Below, piece after piece: positions 44,440-53,996 of a DNA stretch of 64,000 nt. The notes under the pieces were generated by a model. The model was given only the letters and a program-made list of their open reading frames with translations, did not search any database and was not told the DNA's origin. The translations under genes were made by a program, and so were the position numbers. The stretch's first letter is position 1, and every line of letters starts with the position of its first letter. Source of the DNA: Burkholderia sp. Ac-20365 (GTDB taxonomy: Bacteria > Pseudomonadota > Gammaproteobacteria > Burkholderiales > Burkholderiaceae); assembly GCF_017104715.1 (NCBI RefSeq), contig NZ_JAAGPI010000003.1, forward strand, positions 62,001 to 126,000, given 5' to 3'.

Positions 44440-44844
44440 ATGTCATTCCAAAGATTTGTGTATGTACGGCCGGTGCTTTGGGCTCACGCGATCGCAGCGT
44501 CTCTGCTATTGACCAGCACGGGTGCCGCGCAAGCGAGCAACCTGAACTTCCTCAACGACACGCCAATGTCATATATCAAGAAGAATGACATTGACGCGAT
44601 CAAAGTCGCGCTCACCAATGTGCTCAACACAAAGAGCGACGGTGAGGCAACGCAGTGGACAAATCACGGCACGGGAAATAGCGTGAAGATCGATGCAACA
44701 ATGACGCCGGAAAGCACGCGTCATGAGGGGAGCAGGACATGTCGCCGGGTAACGGTTGTCCTATCGGCAAAAGGGCAATCGATGAATCTTCATCCCGCTT
44801 TTTGTGGCACGGGCGAAAAGGACTGGACGTTGCAGCGCCGCTAA
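44440..44844 (+). CDS. Surface antigen-like exported protein (RT0821/Lpp0805 type)
   Basis: 134 residues. N-terminal signal segment (PVLWAHAIAASLLLTSTGAAQA) then a domain with DGEATQWTNHGTGNSVKIDATMTPE, CRRVTVVLSAKGQSMNLHPAFCGTGEKDWTLQRR, the pattern of the 17-kDa surface antigen relatives that contain a C...(Y/V)..T......G....GTAC..... W end. Usually periplasmic or lipid-anchored; no lipobox is seen here. AAGGAG 7 nt before ATG 44440. Function unknown. Confidence 0.7.
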   Translation: MSFQRFVYVRPVLWAHAIAASLLLTSTGAAQASNLNFLNDTPMSYIKKNDIDAIKVALTNVLNTKSDGEATQWTNHGTGNSVKIDATMTPESTRHEGSRTCRRVTVVLSAKGQSMNLHPAFCGTGEKDWTLQRR

Positions 44845-45226
44845 AAGACGTTTGCGAATCACTCTCACTATTCGTGCGCAATGTTGGCGAAGGTAGACAA
44901 TCGGCCCAAAAAATCGGCTTACTGCATGATGCAGGCGAAGAGGCAACGTAATCCCTACCATAGATGCCGTCGTCTCCAATAGCGAGAACATCGATTCTCC
45001 ATGGCTATAGAGAATGCGCGATAAAAAATGAACCTCATGAGAGGATTTTGCCTTTCTGCCGAAGTCGCTTCTTCACAGTCGCGTAGTGGCTAAACTTACT
45101 AAAGAGTTGGCTGACCTGCGAAGGCAGAATATTGCTTGAAGCTGTAGCGTTTCAGATAGTCGTGCAGGAGAAAGTAAATGCCGGCGCGATTGCCGCCCCG
45201 CCCACCAACAACGCTAAGGCAATGTC
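44845..45226. other. Intergenic region without a supported gene
   Basis: 382 nt. Only short unsupported frames. The composition turns AT-richer towards 45000-45150, suggesting promoter sequence for the small gene downstream. Confidence 0.4.
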
Positions 45227-45469
45227 ATGGAATTTATATTGTGTGCGGTGATTTTTCTGACGTCGACTGGTTTCCTTATCGGTGCGCCACGGGAACCGTC
45301 ACCACAGGCGACGGACGTGTCCGCTGCGATCAACGGGTATGCACCGGACGGAGGCACGGGCTCGTCGCTTTCCGATCACATGAACGGGTTGCTCGCTCAA
45401 AAAACTAAACGGGTGATCTATGTCAAAACGGTTCCGGACGGCGGGACAAGCAAGGATGTGGGCAACTGA
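45227..45469 (+). CDS. Small exported hypothetical protein
   Basis: 80 residues. Starts MEFILCAVIFLTSTGFLIGAP, a short hydrophobic segment that may be a signal peptide or anchor, followed by a polar part (GYAPDGGTGSSLSDHMNGLLAQKTKR). Its first residues and the sequence around the start codon (AGGCA-TG-CATGGAATT) match those of the gene that runs off the window at 63959, so this is a small family. No known domain. Confidence 0.55.
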   Translation: MEFILCAVIFLTSTGFLIGAPREPSPQATDVSAAINGYAPDGGTGSSLSDHMNGLLAQKTKRVIYVKTVPDGGTSKDVGN

Positions 45470-45650
45470 GCCGCCAGTCAGGAACAACGAAGATTGCCGG
45501 TTCTCTCGTGTCGCTATTACAGCGAGTTTCGTGGTCGTAGAGGCGGTGTGCTGACGCCTGGTCATAACCCTGTTCAAACTGAGCCGTAGACAGTCATAAC
45601 CTGCTGCCGAGTCATCCTCGCAAACACCTGTACTTCACACGATGGTTCGC

Positions 45651-47258
45651 TTAGCGCCGGCCGCCGCCCCGAGCGCCTCCGCCACCCCGTGCTGCGCCGC
45701 CTGAGCGATTAAAATTCGAGGACTGGACGCTTGACCGGCCACGATCAAAGTCACGCTGCGACGCCCCGCCTGCGCCCACGCCCTGGAAAGCTGTGTCGCG
45801 TCCGCTACCCGAATAGCCATTGTTTCGATAGCCTGCCGATCCCGTTGTCGCACCGGCGCGCGTCGGCGTTTGGGCGCGATTGTTTGCTGAAGCACTCCGA
45901 TTCGATATCTGTGCACGGTTGCCGGCTTCGGCGTTGCGATTTGCCGTCTGTGAACGGTTGCCGGTCGTGGCGTTGCGATTTGCCGTCTGGGGTCTATTGG
46001 CTGTTGCGCCCTCGCGTCTGGCCGCGTTAGTCCGATTGCTTGCACCTGGCGTATTCGTTCCGCCTGCCCGATTGGCGGCAACCGCATTGCTGGCGCGTCC
46101 AGTGCGGTTTCCGGCGCCTTGCTGGCCGCCGCGCACCTGATTGGCCGCACCCGGACGTTCGGCCCCTGCCTCCGCGCGTCCGCGATAGTCGCGCCGCGCG
46201 TCGGCACCCTGTACGCCTCGGGAGTACTTGTCGCGCGTGGCGTTGTCGCGGTAGGCAACACCCTGGCGATGCCCTGCATCGTGCTGCCATTTGCCGCCCT
46301 CGACTTTGGTACGGTCGAAATTGCGGTCGATATTTGCGGCCTTGTTGACGTTGACATTGACGTCGTTGTTGTTCCAGTCGCAATTGCTGAAGATAGCGCC
46401 TGCGGCTGCGATTCCGAGACCCCATGCGAACCCGGTCGCAAGCGCGGCTCCGGGGTAGTAGGCCGGATAAGGCGGCCAGTAGGTTGGCGGGTAGGCGGGG
46501 GCGCTCCAGCCGCCATAGACTACTGTGGGGTTGTATGAAGGCACGTAGACGACCTGGGGATTGGTTGATTCGATACGTACGATGGTCTGCGGCGCCTGGG
46601 CCGCGCCGGTTCCCTGGGCCTGCTGGCCGCCTTGACCCACGGCAGCAGGCGCATCGAGAATCACCTTTTGTTGTGGGTTCGACGCGAGGTTTCCAGCTTG
46701 CTGGGCGCGGAGCCTCAATCGCTGCACCGCGTCGAGCACATCCTTCTGATTGGCGAGGAACGCGTCGCCGAGTCTCTGGGTCCAGTCCAGCTTGTCATTC
46801 ATGGGTTCGAGAACCTGGGGGAACGCCACCAGCGACTTGACGCTGACGTCCCACGGCTGATCCTGTACTGCGCTCACTGCAGCGTCGCCCTTCAGGTCCC
46901 GGTGTGTTTTCACCCAGCGGGCAGCGTGCACGATTTCGAGCGGGTACGTCGACGCCATCAGGACCTGAGACAGGAGCGAATCGGGATAGAGCGCGATCGG
47001 AGCAACCAGCGCTTCGATTTCCTGTGGCGCAAATTGCGTGGCTGTGGCGGCGGGCTGAGTGCCTGACGCTGGGGCTGGCGCGGACGCCGGGATCGCAACA
47101 GAGGCAGCCGCTGCAACCGAAGCAGCCGCTGCAACCGAAGCCGGGGGCGGTGCTGAAGCCGGCTGGGTCTGCGATTGCTGGTCCTGCTGCTTCGCGGGAC
47201 ATCCCGCCATCAGGATGACAATGCATACGCTTAGTCGTCGCGCGATCTGCCTGATCAT
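45651..47258 (-). CDS. DUF3300 lipoprotein with Asn/Arg/Gly-rich tail
   Basis: 535 residues. Lipobox VILMAGC at residues 13-19 or so, then an Ala/Ser/Pro spacer with a short repeated unit (VAAAAS), then the DUF3300 domain: FAPQEIEALVAPIALYPDSLLSQVLMASTYPLEIVHAARWV, DVSVKSLVAFPQVLEPMNDKLDWTQRLGDAFLAN, and NPQVVYVPSYNPTVVYGGW. The C-terminal 200 residues are low-complexity with many NRNA, NRAQ and final GGGGARGGGRR units, probably disordered and possibly surface-exposed or RNA/polyanion-binding. The chosen ATG 47258 directly starts the lipoprotein signal. Function of DUF3300 is unknown. Confidence 0.88.
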   Translation of the reverse strand: MIRQIARRLSVCIVILMAGCPAKQQDQQSQTQPASAPPPASVAAAASVAAAASVAIPASAPAPASGTQPAATATQFAPQEIEALVAPIALYPDSLLSQVLMASTYPLEIVHAARWVKTHRDLKGDAAVSAVQDQPWDVSVKSLVAFPQVLEPMNDKLDWTQRLGDAFLANQKDVLDAVQRLRLRAQQAGNLASNPQQKVILDAPAAVGQGGQQAQGTGAAQAPQTIVRIESTNPQVVYVPSYNPTVVYGGWSAPAYPPTYWPPYPAYYPGAALATGFAWGLGIAAAGAIFSNCDWNNNDVNVNVNKAANIDRNFDRTKVEGGKWQHDAGHRQGVAYRDNATRDKYSRGVQGADARRDYRGRAEAGAERPGAANQVRGGQQGAGNRTGRASNAVAANRAGGTNTPGASNRTNAARREGATANRPQTANRNATTGNRSQTANRNAEAGNRAQISNRSASANNRAQTPTRAGATTGSAGYRNNGYSGSGRDTAFQGVGAGGASQRDFDRGRSSVQSSNFNRSGGAARGGGGARGGGRR

Positions 47259-47976
47259 GATTGCCCCCAATCGCTGAAGAAAGATTGCGGCAACATCCCG
47301 CCATGGACAGCTGTTCGTTTGCACACGCAAACACCGGCGCGCGCCAACAATCGAGGCATACCAGCCGAATCGCCTGCATAGCGTTGTCATGGCTGGGCGG
47401 ATGCAAGTCCAGATTAGTACTCGCAGGCGAATCAGTACATCAGGAGGTGCACGGTAGGGTTTGAAGCCAATACTATGATTAAACGCCGACAGGAGAAGGA
47501 TGTGAATCAAAACAGGTAATGTTTCGAAAAACGAAAAATAACGCCGAACGCTTCCAATGTGACTGACTCCGTTAAAACACAGCACGGACACCAACAGCAA
47601 GGTGCCTTCTGCCTCCTATACTTTGAGTGCGATCATCAGCAACAGCTGGATCAGCGCAGATTCCGTTAACGCGTCTTTACAGGCGAAATTACGGCAATGT
47701 TGACTGGATGGCACCGACTCTCCTCGGGCTGATAGTTGTGGCCGCGATGCCCTATGGGCTGCCTGTTGCCGTTGCCGCGACCGCTCCCGACGCATGGCCT
47801 TCGAAAAGCGCAGGCGACGAAGTCGTTTGATCCCGGGCCCGGGTGGAGCAAGGTCAAGGACCACGACAGCGAATAGCCACAAAGCCGGCGTTCGGCCGAC
47901 GCTTGCCGATGCAACGAACAACAAGCCCGTCATCGGCGGGCCACACGAGGCGAGTTCAGAAAGTCCGCAGCCGATA
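47259..47976. other. Intergenic region without a supported gene
   Basis: 718 nt between the DUF3300 and PTS genes. Frames on both strands (for example a short exported-looking one around 47708-47830 starting MAPTLLGLIVVAAMPYGLP) lack convincing start signals. No repeat or RNA gene recognised. Confidence 0.4.
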
Positions 47977-49755
47977 CTATTGCATCGCACCCGCAAGGTT
48001 TTCTGCGCCGAGACCGACGATCAGATCGAACTCTCCGTTGGAAAGAGATTGCATTGCGGGAACTCCGGCTGCCTTTAGTGCGGCGGCGTCGAGCCTGGAT
48101 GCGTCGGATAGCGCGACGCGCAGGCGCGTCGCCGCAAGCGCTTCGAGCTTCGTGACGTTGGGTGCGCCACCGAGCGCCGCGCGAATCTTCTCCGCGCGCG
48201 CTTTCTGCGCCGGGTTCTGCGTCGGGCTGGCCGTTGCGGCTGTGGGAGCGGTCGTTGCCGCGACGGCCGGTTCGCCCTGCTGCGCGAGGTCGGCTTCGCT
48301 GCCAGCCGTCTTCAGGTATTCCTGCATGTCGGTCTTCATGTTCTCCGACAGCGGTCCAAAAATCGCCTGCACACCGTTGCCTACCCGTAAGACGCCCGCC
48401 GCCCCGAGCGCCTTGAGCTTGCCATCATCGACGAGCGCCGGGTCATTTACGGACACACGCAGGCGAGTAATGCAGGCATCCAGGCTCTCGATGTTGGAAC
48501 GGCCGCCAAACGCGAGGACGAGTTCGCGCGAGCGGCCACCCGTGCCCGCCGTGCTGATCCTGGCGGCTTCAACGGCGTCGTCCTCGCGGCCCGGTGTCTT
48601 GAGGTTGAACCTCGTGATCACGAAGCGGAATACGCCGTAATAGATCACTGCGTAAATCGGGCCGAGAATGAAGACATACCATGCGTGGGTCGACTTGTTG
48701 CCGATCAGGTTGAACGCGAGGAAATCGATAGCGCCCTGCGAGAAGGTGAATCCCATGTGCATGTCCAGAGTGTTGGCCACGAACTGCGCCGTCGCCGCAA
48801 GACACGCATGAATGAGGTAAAGGACGGGGGCCACGAACAGAAACGCAAACTCGATCGGCTCGGTGATGCCGGTCAGGAACGAGGTCAGCGCGGCCGAGAT
48901 CATCATGCCGCCGACAGCAACCTTCCTCTCGGGTTTCGCGCAGTGCCAGATTGCGATCGCCGCGGCCGGCAGCCCGAACATCTTGAACAGGAACGCGCCC
49001 GCCAGAATGCCGGCGGTGCGGTCCCCTGCAAAGAAGCGGGTAATGTCGCCGTGAACAACTTTGCCCGTGGTCGGGTCCAGGTAGCTGCCCATCTCGAAGA
49101 AGAACGGCACGTTCCAGATATGGTGAAGTCCGAAGGGGATCAGCAGGCGCTCGACGAACCCGTAGACCGTCGCTGCTGTGCGCGGGTCGGATACCGCGGC
49201 CCACTCCGAAAAAGCCTTGATCGCGCTGCCGATCGGAGGCCACACGACGGACAGCAGTGCGCCAAGCACGATCGCGCCGATCGCGGTCACGATGGGCACG
49301 AAGCGCTTGCCGGCAAAAAAGCCGAGATACGGCGGCAGCGAGATCCGGTAGTAGCGGTTGAACATCCACGCAGCCAGAGCGCCCGCCAGGATGCCGCCGA
49401 ACACGCCCGTCTGGATAGATGGGATACCCATGATCGTGTCCGGCTGGATGCCCTCCGCCTTGGCGATCACGCCCAGCGTCGCGGTCATGACGAGATACCC
49501 GATCGTTGCAGCAATGCCCGATACGCCGTCGTTCTCGGTGAATCCGAGCGCGACGCCGATCGCGAAGATCAGCGGCAGGTTCCCGAAGATCACGTCGCCT
49601 GAGTTTTTCATCAACGCGAGCACGATGGCGGGCACGTAACCATGGAAATCGGTCGCGCCGAGGCCGAGCAACAAGCCCGCAACGGGGAGCACCGCGACCG
49701 GCAACATCAACGACTTGCCGACTTTCTGCAAGACTCCGAAGGCATGCTTGAACAT
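47977..49755 (-). CDS. nagE: PTS N-acetylglucosamine-type transporter IIC-IIB with extra IIB-like domain
   Basis: 592 residues. The first 380 are the glucose/GlcNAc-type IIC membrane domain ([62 protein letters not shown]). A IIB domain follows with phospho-site Cys428 in [13 protein letters not shown]. After an Ala/Thr linker (about 495-520) comes a second IIB-like copy ([15 protein letters not shown]..., ending at 592) in which the Cys position is Ala or Leu, so it cannot be phosphorylated there. Transport and phosphorylation of N-acetylglucosamine is inferred from the IIC type. GGGAGG before ATG 49755. Forms one operon with the IIA-HPr-EI gene 43 nt upstream. Confidence 0.92.
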   Translation of the reverse strand: MFKHAFGVLQKVGKSLMLPVAVLPVAGLLLGLGATDFHGYVPAIVLALMKNSGDVIFGNLPLIFAIGVALGFTENDGVSGIAATIGYLVMTATLGVIAKAEGIQPDTIMGIPSIQTGVFGGILAGALAAWMFNRYYRISLPPYLGFFAGKRFVPIVTAIGAIVLGALLSVVWPPIGSAIKAFSEWAAVSDPRTAATVYGFVERLLIPFGLHHIWNVPFFFEMGSYLDPTTGKVVHGDITRFFAGDRTAGILAGAFLFKMFGLPAAAIAIWHCAKPERKVAVGGMMISAALTSFLTGITEPIEFAFLFVAPVLYLIHACLAATAQFVANTLDMHMGFTFSQGAIDFLAFNLIGNKSTHAWYVFILGPIYAVIYYGVFRFVITRFNLKTPGREDDAVEAARISTAGTGGRSRELVLAFGGRSNIESLDACITRLRVSVNDPALVDDGKLKALGAAGVLRVGNGVQAIFGPLSENMKTDMQEYLKTAGSEADLAQQGEPAVAATTAPTAATASPTQNPAQKARAEKIRAALGGAPNVTKLEALAATRLRVALSDASRLDAAALKAAGVPAMQSLSNGEFDLIVGLGAENLAGAMQ

Positions 49756-49798
49756 GGCTGGCCTCCCGTAATGTGCAAGATGGTTGCGGTCGATCCGG

Positions 49799-52700
49799 TT
49801 ATTCGGCGAAGGGAGCGAGGCGGGCGCGGACTTCTGCAGCCGTGCCAAGACGTAGCACTTCGGTGGCTAGCTGGCGCGCGTTGTCCATGGTCAACCGCGC
49901 CAGTTGGGCCTTGATTGAACCAACAGCAGGAACGCTGACTGAAAGCTCGTCGATGCCGAGGCCCACGAGTACAGGAACGGCCATCGCATCCGAGGCAATC
50001 CCGCCGCACACGCCGACCCATTTGCCGTACTCGTGCGCGCCGTCGACCGTCATGCCGATCAGCCGCAGCACGGCCGGGTGAAGCGCATCGGCTTGCCTTG
50101 CGAGCTTCGGATGCCCGCGGTCCATCGCGAGCGTGTATTGCGTCAGATCGTTGGTGCCGATCGAGAAGAAGTCGACTTCGCGCGCAAGCTGCCCAGCAAT
50201 CAGCGCGGCAGCGGGCACTTCGATCATGACGCCGACCTTGACGCTGTGCGCGCGATCGCCCGCTTCCTCGAAGAGCATCTTCTTCGCCGCGCGTACTTCC
50301 TCGATCGTGGCGATCATCGGGAACATCACGTGCAGGTTGCCGATAGCGGCCGTGCGCAGAATGGCGCGTAACTGCGTGCGGAAGATGTCGGGACGGTCGA
50401 GACTCACCCGCACGCCGCGCAGCCCGAGGAAGGGGTTGTCTTCACGGGGTAACGGCATGTAGGAGAGCGGCTTGTCGCCGCCAACATCGAGCGTGCGGAT
50501 CACCAGCGGGCGCTCCGGGCCGAGCGCCTCGGCTACGGCGCAGTATTCAGCCGCCTGTTCGTCTTCGGTCGGCGCGGTGTCGCGATCATCGAACAGAAAT
50601 TCGGAGCGCAGCAGTCCGACGCCTTCGGCGCCCGCTGCGACTGCATCGCGCGCTTCCTGGGCGTTGCGGATGTTCGCGACGACTTCGACGCGGTGGCCGT
50701 CAGCCGTCACGGCGAGCGCGGCTGCGGCGAGCTTTTCCTCCTGGCGCCGTGCCGTCTGGCGTTCGATGCGCTCCCGCGCCTTCTCGAGATCTTTGGCGTC
50801 CGGATCGCATCTCAAGCTTCCATGCGAGCCGTCGAGTACGACGAGCGTCCCATCGGCGAGTTGCAATGCGGCTTCGTCAATACCGCAGATGGCGGGAATG
50901 GCAAGCGAGCGCGCGAGGATCGCCACGTGGCTGGTGGCGCCGCCCGCCGTCGTGCAGAAGCCACGCACCTTGCTACGATCCAGCGATGCGGTATCTGACG
51001 GCGACAGTTCTTCGGCAATGAGGATCGACCCGGCAGGTACTTCGATCTGCGTCTGCCTGACGCCTGCAAGCAGCCCCAGCACACGCCTGCCGACGTCGCG
51101 GATATCGCCGGCGCGTTCACGCAACAGCGGATTGTCGAGCTTCTCGAGCGTGGCCGCGTGCTTCTGGAAAGCGTCGCGCCACGCGAATCCCGCGCTCTTG
51201 CCTTCGCTGATGCGGCCGATCGCGAGGTCGTTGAGATCGGGATCGTCGAGCAGTTCGAGGTGGGCATCGAGGATCTGCTTCTTCGACGGATCGGTGAGCC
51301 TCGCCTTGAGCGCTTCGATCTGCTGACGCGCCTCATGCCGTGCGGACTCCAGTTGCGCCCGTTCACGCTGTGGCGATTCGGCTGTCTCTTTTACGTCGAT
51401 GACGTCATGCCGGAACTGCACGATCTTGCCGACTGCAAGTCCGGGCGAGGCGGATACGCCCGTCAGTTGATTGGCGTCGGCGGGTGTCGCGCGCACTTCG
51501 ACGACAACGGGGAGAGCAGCAGGCGCGGCTGCGGGCGCGTCGCCAGGCTTCTCGCCCGAGCCGTCGACGAGCAGGTGCGCGAGCTTGCTGATCGCTTCGC
51601 CCGCGTCGGGGCCCGTGGCCTGAACGCGGACCTTGTCACCGAACTTTGTCGCGAGCGCCATGATCGCCACGACTGACTTGGCATTCGCCGTGTCGCTACC
51701 GCGCAGCAGGCGGATATCCGACGTGTACTTCTTCGCCTCGGCGGCGAATACGGCAGCGGGCCGTGCATGCAGGCCAGCGGGATTGGGCAGCGTGACTTCG
51801 TCGGAGTAGACCGGCGACGTGCCCACGATCACCTCCTTGAGTGCGCCGCCCGCCAGTTCGACGGAGAGTGCAGCATCGATACCTGCTGTGACGAGCCCTT
51901 TTGCGGGCACGTAGCGGGTCACGAGATCGCCGTTGGCGATCACCATCTGGGTTAGCAGGCTCGCCGCTTTGGCGCCGACGACCACAGGATCGAACCGGAT
52001 GAGCGGCTGGTCTGCGACCACGCTGTCGCCTTCCCTGACGAGTGGGGTGAACCCTTCGCCGCGCAGCAATACGGTATCCAGCCCAATGTGCAGCAGCACT
52101 TCGAGTCCGTTGTCTCCCGTGATCGTCACAGCATGACCGGCGCTGTGCAATTGCGTAACCTTGCCGGAAAGCGGGGCGAGCAACTCGGTGGAGATCGGGT
52201 CGATGGACACGCCGTCACCGACCATCTTCTGTGCGAAGACGGGATCAGGAACGGTTTCGAGCGGCACCATCACGCCCGAGAGCGGCGCATGGAGTTGGAC
52301 GAGTCCGAAACTCGCCGTGCCAGGCTGTTTGAGTTCGACTTCGAGCAACACGCTGCGGCCAGCCACGACGATGCCGGTGTGCGGTTTCATACGTTGGACC
52401 CGATCGCTGTTGATGACGGTGATCTGGGTGAGCAGGCTGCGCGCCTTGCGCGCGACCAGATCGGTTTCGAAGCGGATCATCGGCTGGCCGGCCGCGACAC
52501 GGTCGCCTTGAGCGACGAGTGGCGTGAAGCCTTCGCCTTTGAGGCTGACGGTGTCGATGCCGATGTGCAGGAGGATTTCAAGTCCGCTGTCTGTCTTGAT
52601 CGTGACTGCGTGATGAGCTGCGTGAAGCAGGACGACAGTACCCGCCGCCGGGGCCAGCAGTTCGTTCGACGTCGGGTCGAGCGAAATGCCGTCGCCCACC

Positions 52701-52804
52701 ATCTTTTGCGCGAAAACCGGGTCCGGCACCGAGTCGATGGGTACCAGCACGCCGGAGAGTGGTGCGATCAACTCGATAAGTACCGCATTCTCGGGAGCAT
52801 TCAT
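49799..52804 (-). CDS. PTS multiphosphoryl protein: IIA-IIA-HPr-Enzyme I
   Basis: 1001 residues. Two tandem glucose-type IIA domains: the first has active His80 in [12 protein letters not shown] (with His65 nearby), the second His239 in [12 protein letters not shown]. HPr follows (about 334-425) with phospho-His346 in [10 protein letters not shown], then Enzyme I (about 447-1001) with phospho-His626 in [13 protein letters not shown] and the PEP-binding [12 protein letters not shown] and [17 protein letters not shown]. It carries phosphate from PEP all the way to IIA. NagF-type proteins with a single IIA domain are known; two IIA domains in one chain are unusual. AAGGAG before ATG 52804. Feeds the IIC-IIB protein encoded next. 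Confidence 0.95.
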   Translation of the reverse strand: MNAPENAVLIELIAPLSGVLVPIDSVPDPVFAQKMVGDGISLDPTSNELLAPAAGTVVLLHAAHHAVTIKTDSGLEILLHIGIDTVSLKGEGFTPLVAQGDRVAAGQPMIRFETDLVARKARSLLTQITVINSDRVQRMKPHTGIVVAGRSVLLEVELKQPGTASFGLVQLHAPLSGVMVPLETVPDPVFAQKMVGDGVSIDPISTELLAPLSGKVTQLHSAGHAVTITGDNGLEVLLHIGLDTVLLRGEGFTPLVREGDSVVADQPLIRFDPVVVGAKAASLLTQMVIANGDLVTRYVPAKGLVTAGIDAALSVELAGGALKEVIVGTSPVYSDEVTLPNPAGLHARPAAVFAAEAKKYTSDIRLLRGSDTANAKSVVAIMALATKFGDKVRVQATGPDAGEAISKLAHLLVDGSGEKPGDAPAAAPAALPVVVEVRATPADANQLTGVSASPGLAVGKIVQFRHDVIDVKETAESPQRERAQLESARHEARQQIEALKARLTDPSKKQILDAHLELLDDPDLNDLAIGRISEGKSAGFAWRDAFQKHAATLEKLDNPLLRERAGDIRDVGRRVLGLLAGVRQTQIEVPAGSILIAEELSPSDTASLDRSKVRGFCTTAGGATSHVAILARSLAIPAICGIDEAALQLADGTLVVLDGSHGSLRCDPDAKDLEKARERIERQTARRQEEKLAAAALAVTADGHRVEVVANIRNAQEARDAVAAGAEGVGLLRSEFLFDDRDTAPTEDEQAAEYCAVAEALGPERPLVIRTLDVGGDKPLSYMPLPREDNPFLGLRGVRVSLDRPDIFRTQLRAILRTAAIGNLHVMFPMIATIEEVRAAKKMLFEEAGDRAHSVKVGVMIEVPAAALIAGQLAREVDFFSIGTNDLTQYTLAMDRGHPKLARQADALHPAVLRLIGMTVDGAHEYGKWVGVCGGIASDAMAVPVLVGLGIDELSVSVPAVGSIKAQLARLTMDNARQLATEVLRLGTAAEVRARLAPFAE

Positions 52805-53223
52805 CTGCGCGACTCCTTTCCCATTGATGCGAGACTGAAGCAATTTGAGCTGCGCCAAACCAATGCACAAGCTCTGGGACCATCGATGCGGATCAAAGCC
52901 GTCCAGCGATGCACCTGACGTTTTGGCTGTCAGGGATTCGAGCGTTGAATTCAATCATAGGCAACCACTTGACGATTCGCTGACCGAATGATTTCAGAAA
53001 TGACGTCTTGCAGGTGTGTTTGCGAATTGATTGGCGTATCGAGAGACTATTGCGATTTCGTCCGGATTGGCTGGCTTGATTGCAGAAATGGAAACGCGAG
53101 CGCGACAGCCACCATAAAGGTGATTTCCTCATCGACACAAAAGACAGTTCGAAGACACGCTGTGATCACTTCAAGTGACCGCAGTGCCGGTCACTCTGCG
53201 TTGGATAGCCAGAGGCCGAACGA
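52805..53223. other. Upstream region of the PTS operon
   Basis: 419 nt without a supported gene. It should carry the PTS promoter on the minus strand. No clear operator identified. Confidence 0.4.
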
Positions 53224-53445
53224 TCAAAGATCGACGCGCGTCAATTCCCGCAACTTTTGTGCATCCTCTGCGTGCCGCTCCGCAGGGTGAAGGCGCATGA
53301 TTGCTTCCCATGCGAGGTACACGCCGAACGCGTATTCATGGCGTTTTCGGAGTTCCATGTCCGAGGCCGTATTGGCCTTGTCGAGCTGACGTTTGATCTC
53401 AGTCTCTGCGGCGCGCATCAGTTCGTCATAAGTCCACTGTTGCAT
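53224..53445 (-). CDS. Small hypothetical protein
   Basis: 73 residues, all helical in look (DELMRAAETEIKRQLDKANTASDMELRKRHEYAFGVYLAWEAIMRLH), cytoplasmic and charged. No family recognised. Protein-like composition along the whole frame supports it; the ribosome binding site is weak (ACGGA). Confidence 0.55.
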   Translation of the reverse strand: MQQWTYDELMRAAETEIKRQLDKANTASDMELRKRHEYAFGVYLAWEAIMRLHPAERHAEDAQKLRELTRVDL

Positions 53446-53481
53446 GTCATGTCCGTTTCATCAGATTCGGGTTGGCAACGA

Positions 53482-53735
53482 TCAGAATGAATTCACCAGC
53501 AGAGTATTAAACTCAGGCTGCCCCAGACTTGCATCGCAAAACGTGTCACCTGGCAGTATGACGAAATACGTCTCGTCGCTTTGCTTCTGGGGTAGGGTGC
53601 CGAACTCCCGGACCGTTTTGTTACCGCTCTGCATGGTGAATCTCACCCGCCTGGCTCCGGGCAAAGCGGATTTCGCCGACTCTATCGGAAGGGTCTCGTA
53701 TTCTCCCCAAATTATTGTAGGCGCACGGCGTTAAG
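53482..53735 (-). pseudogene. Possible remnant of a gene
   Basis: An open minus-strand stretch reads APTIIWGEYETLPIESAKSALPG, RRVRFTMQSGNKTVREFGTLPQ and ends LPGDTFCDASLGQPEFNTLLVNSF. It looks like real protein but has a stop at its upstream end and no start codon before residue 24 (ATG 53664). It may be the end of a gene whose beginning was lost. No family recognised. Confidence 0.3.
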
Positions 53736-53996
53736 GCAAACGCGCCTACACCCTGGAACGTGAAGAATCCGCGAGATTGGTGCTTCGCGCAACGATCCAG
53801 GTGCTGATTGGCTATCGAATGACGAAAAAATGAACGTTTGTACATCGACTTGAATTGCACACGCGGTAGCGTATTCTGCCTTGGTACCCGCACATTTCCC
53901 TTGGCAACATCACGGATGCAGCGTGCGCCCAATGGCGCGAAGCGGCCCGGCTGGTTCATTTAAGCGCCAACGTTGTCACCCGAAGGAGAGGTCGTC

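Noticed and set aside
47059..47277. Ala-rich plus-strand frame with EAAAAT repeats
   Set aside because: It is the complement of the Ala/Ser spacer of the DUF3300 lipoprotein and not a separate gene.
50472..51326. Ser/Arg-rich plus-strand frame opposite the PTS fusion gene
   Set aside because: Low-complexity antisense frame of a GC-rich gene.
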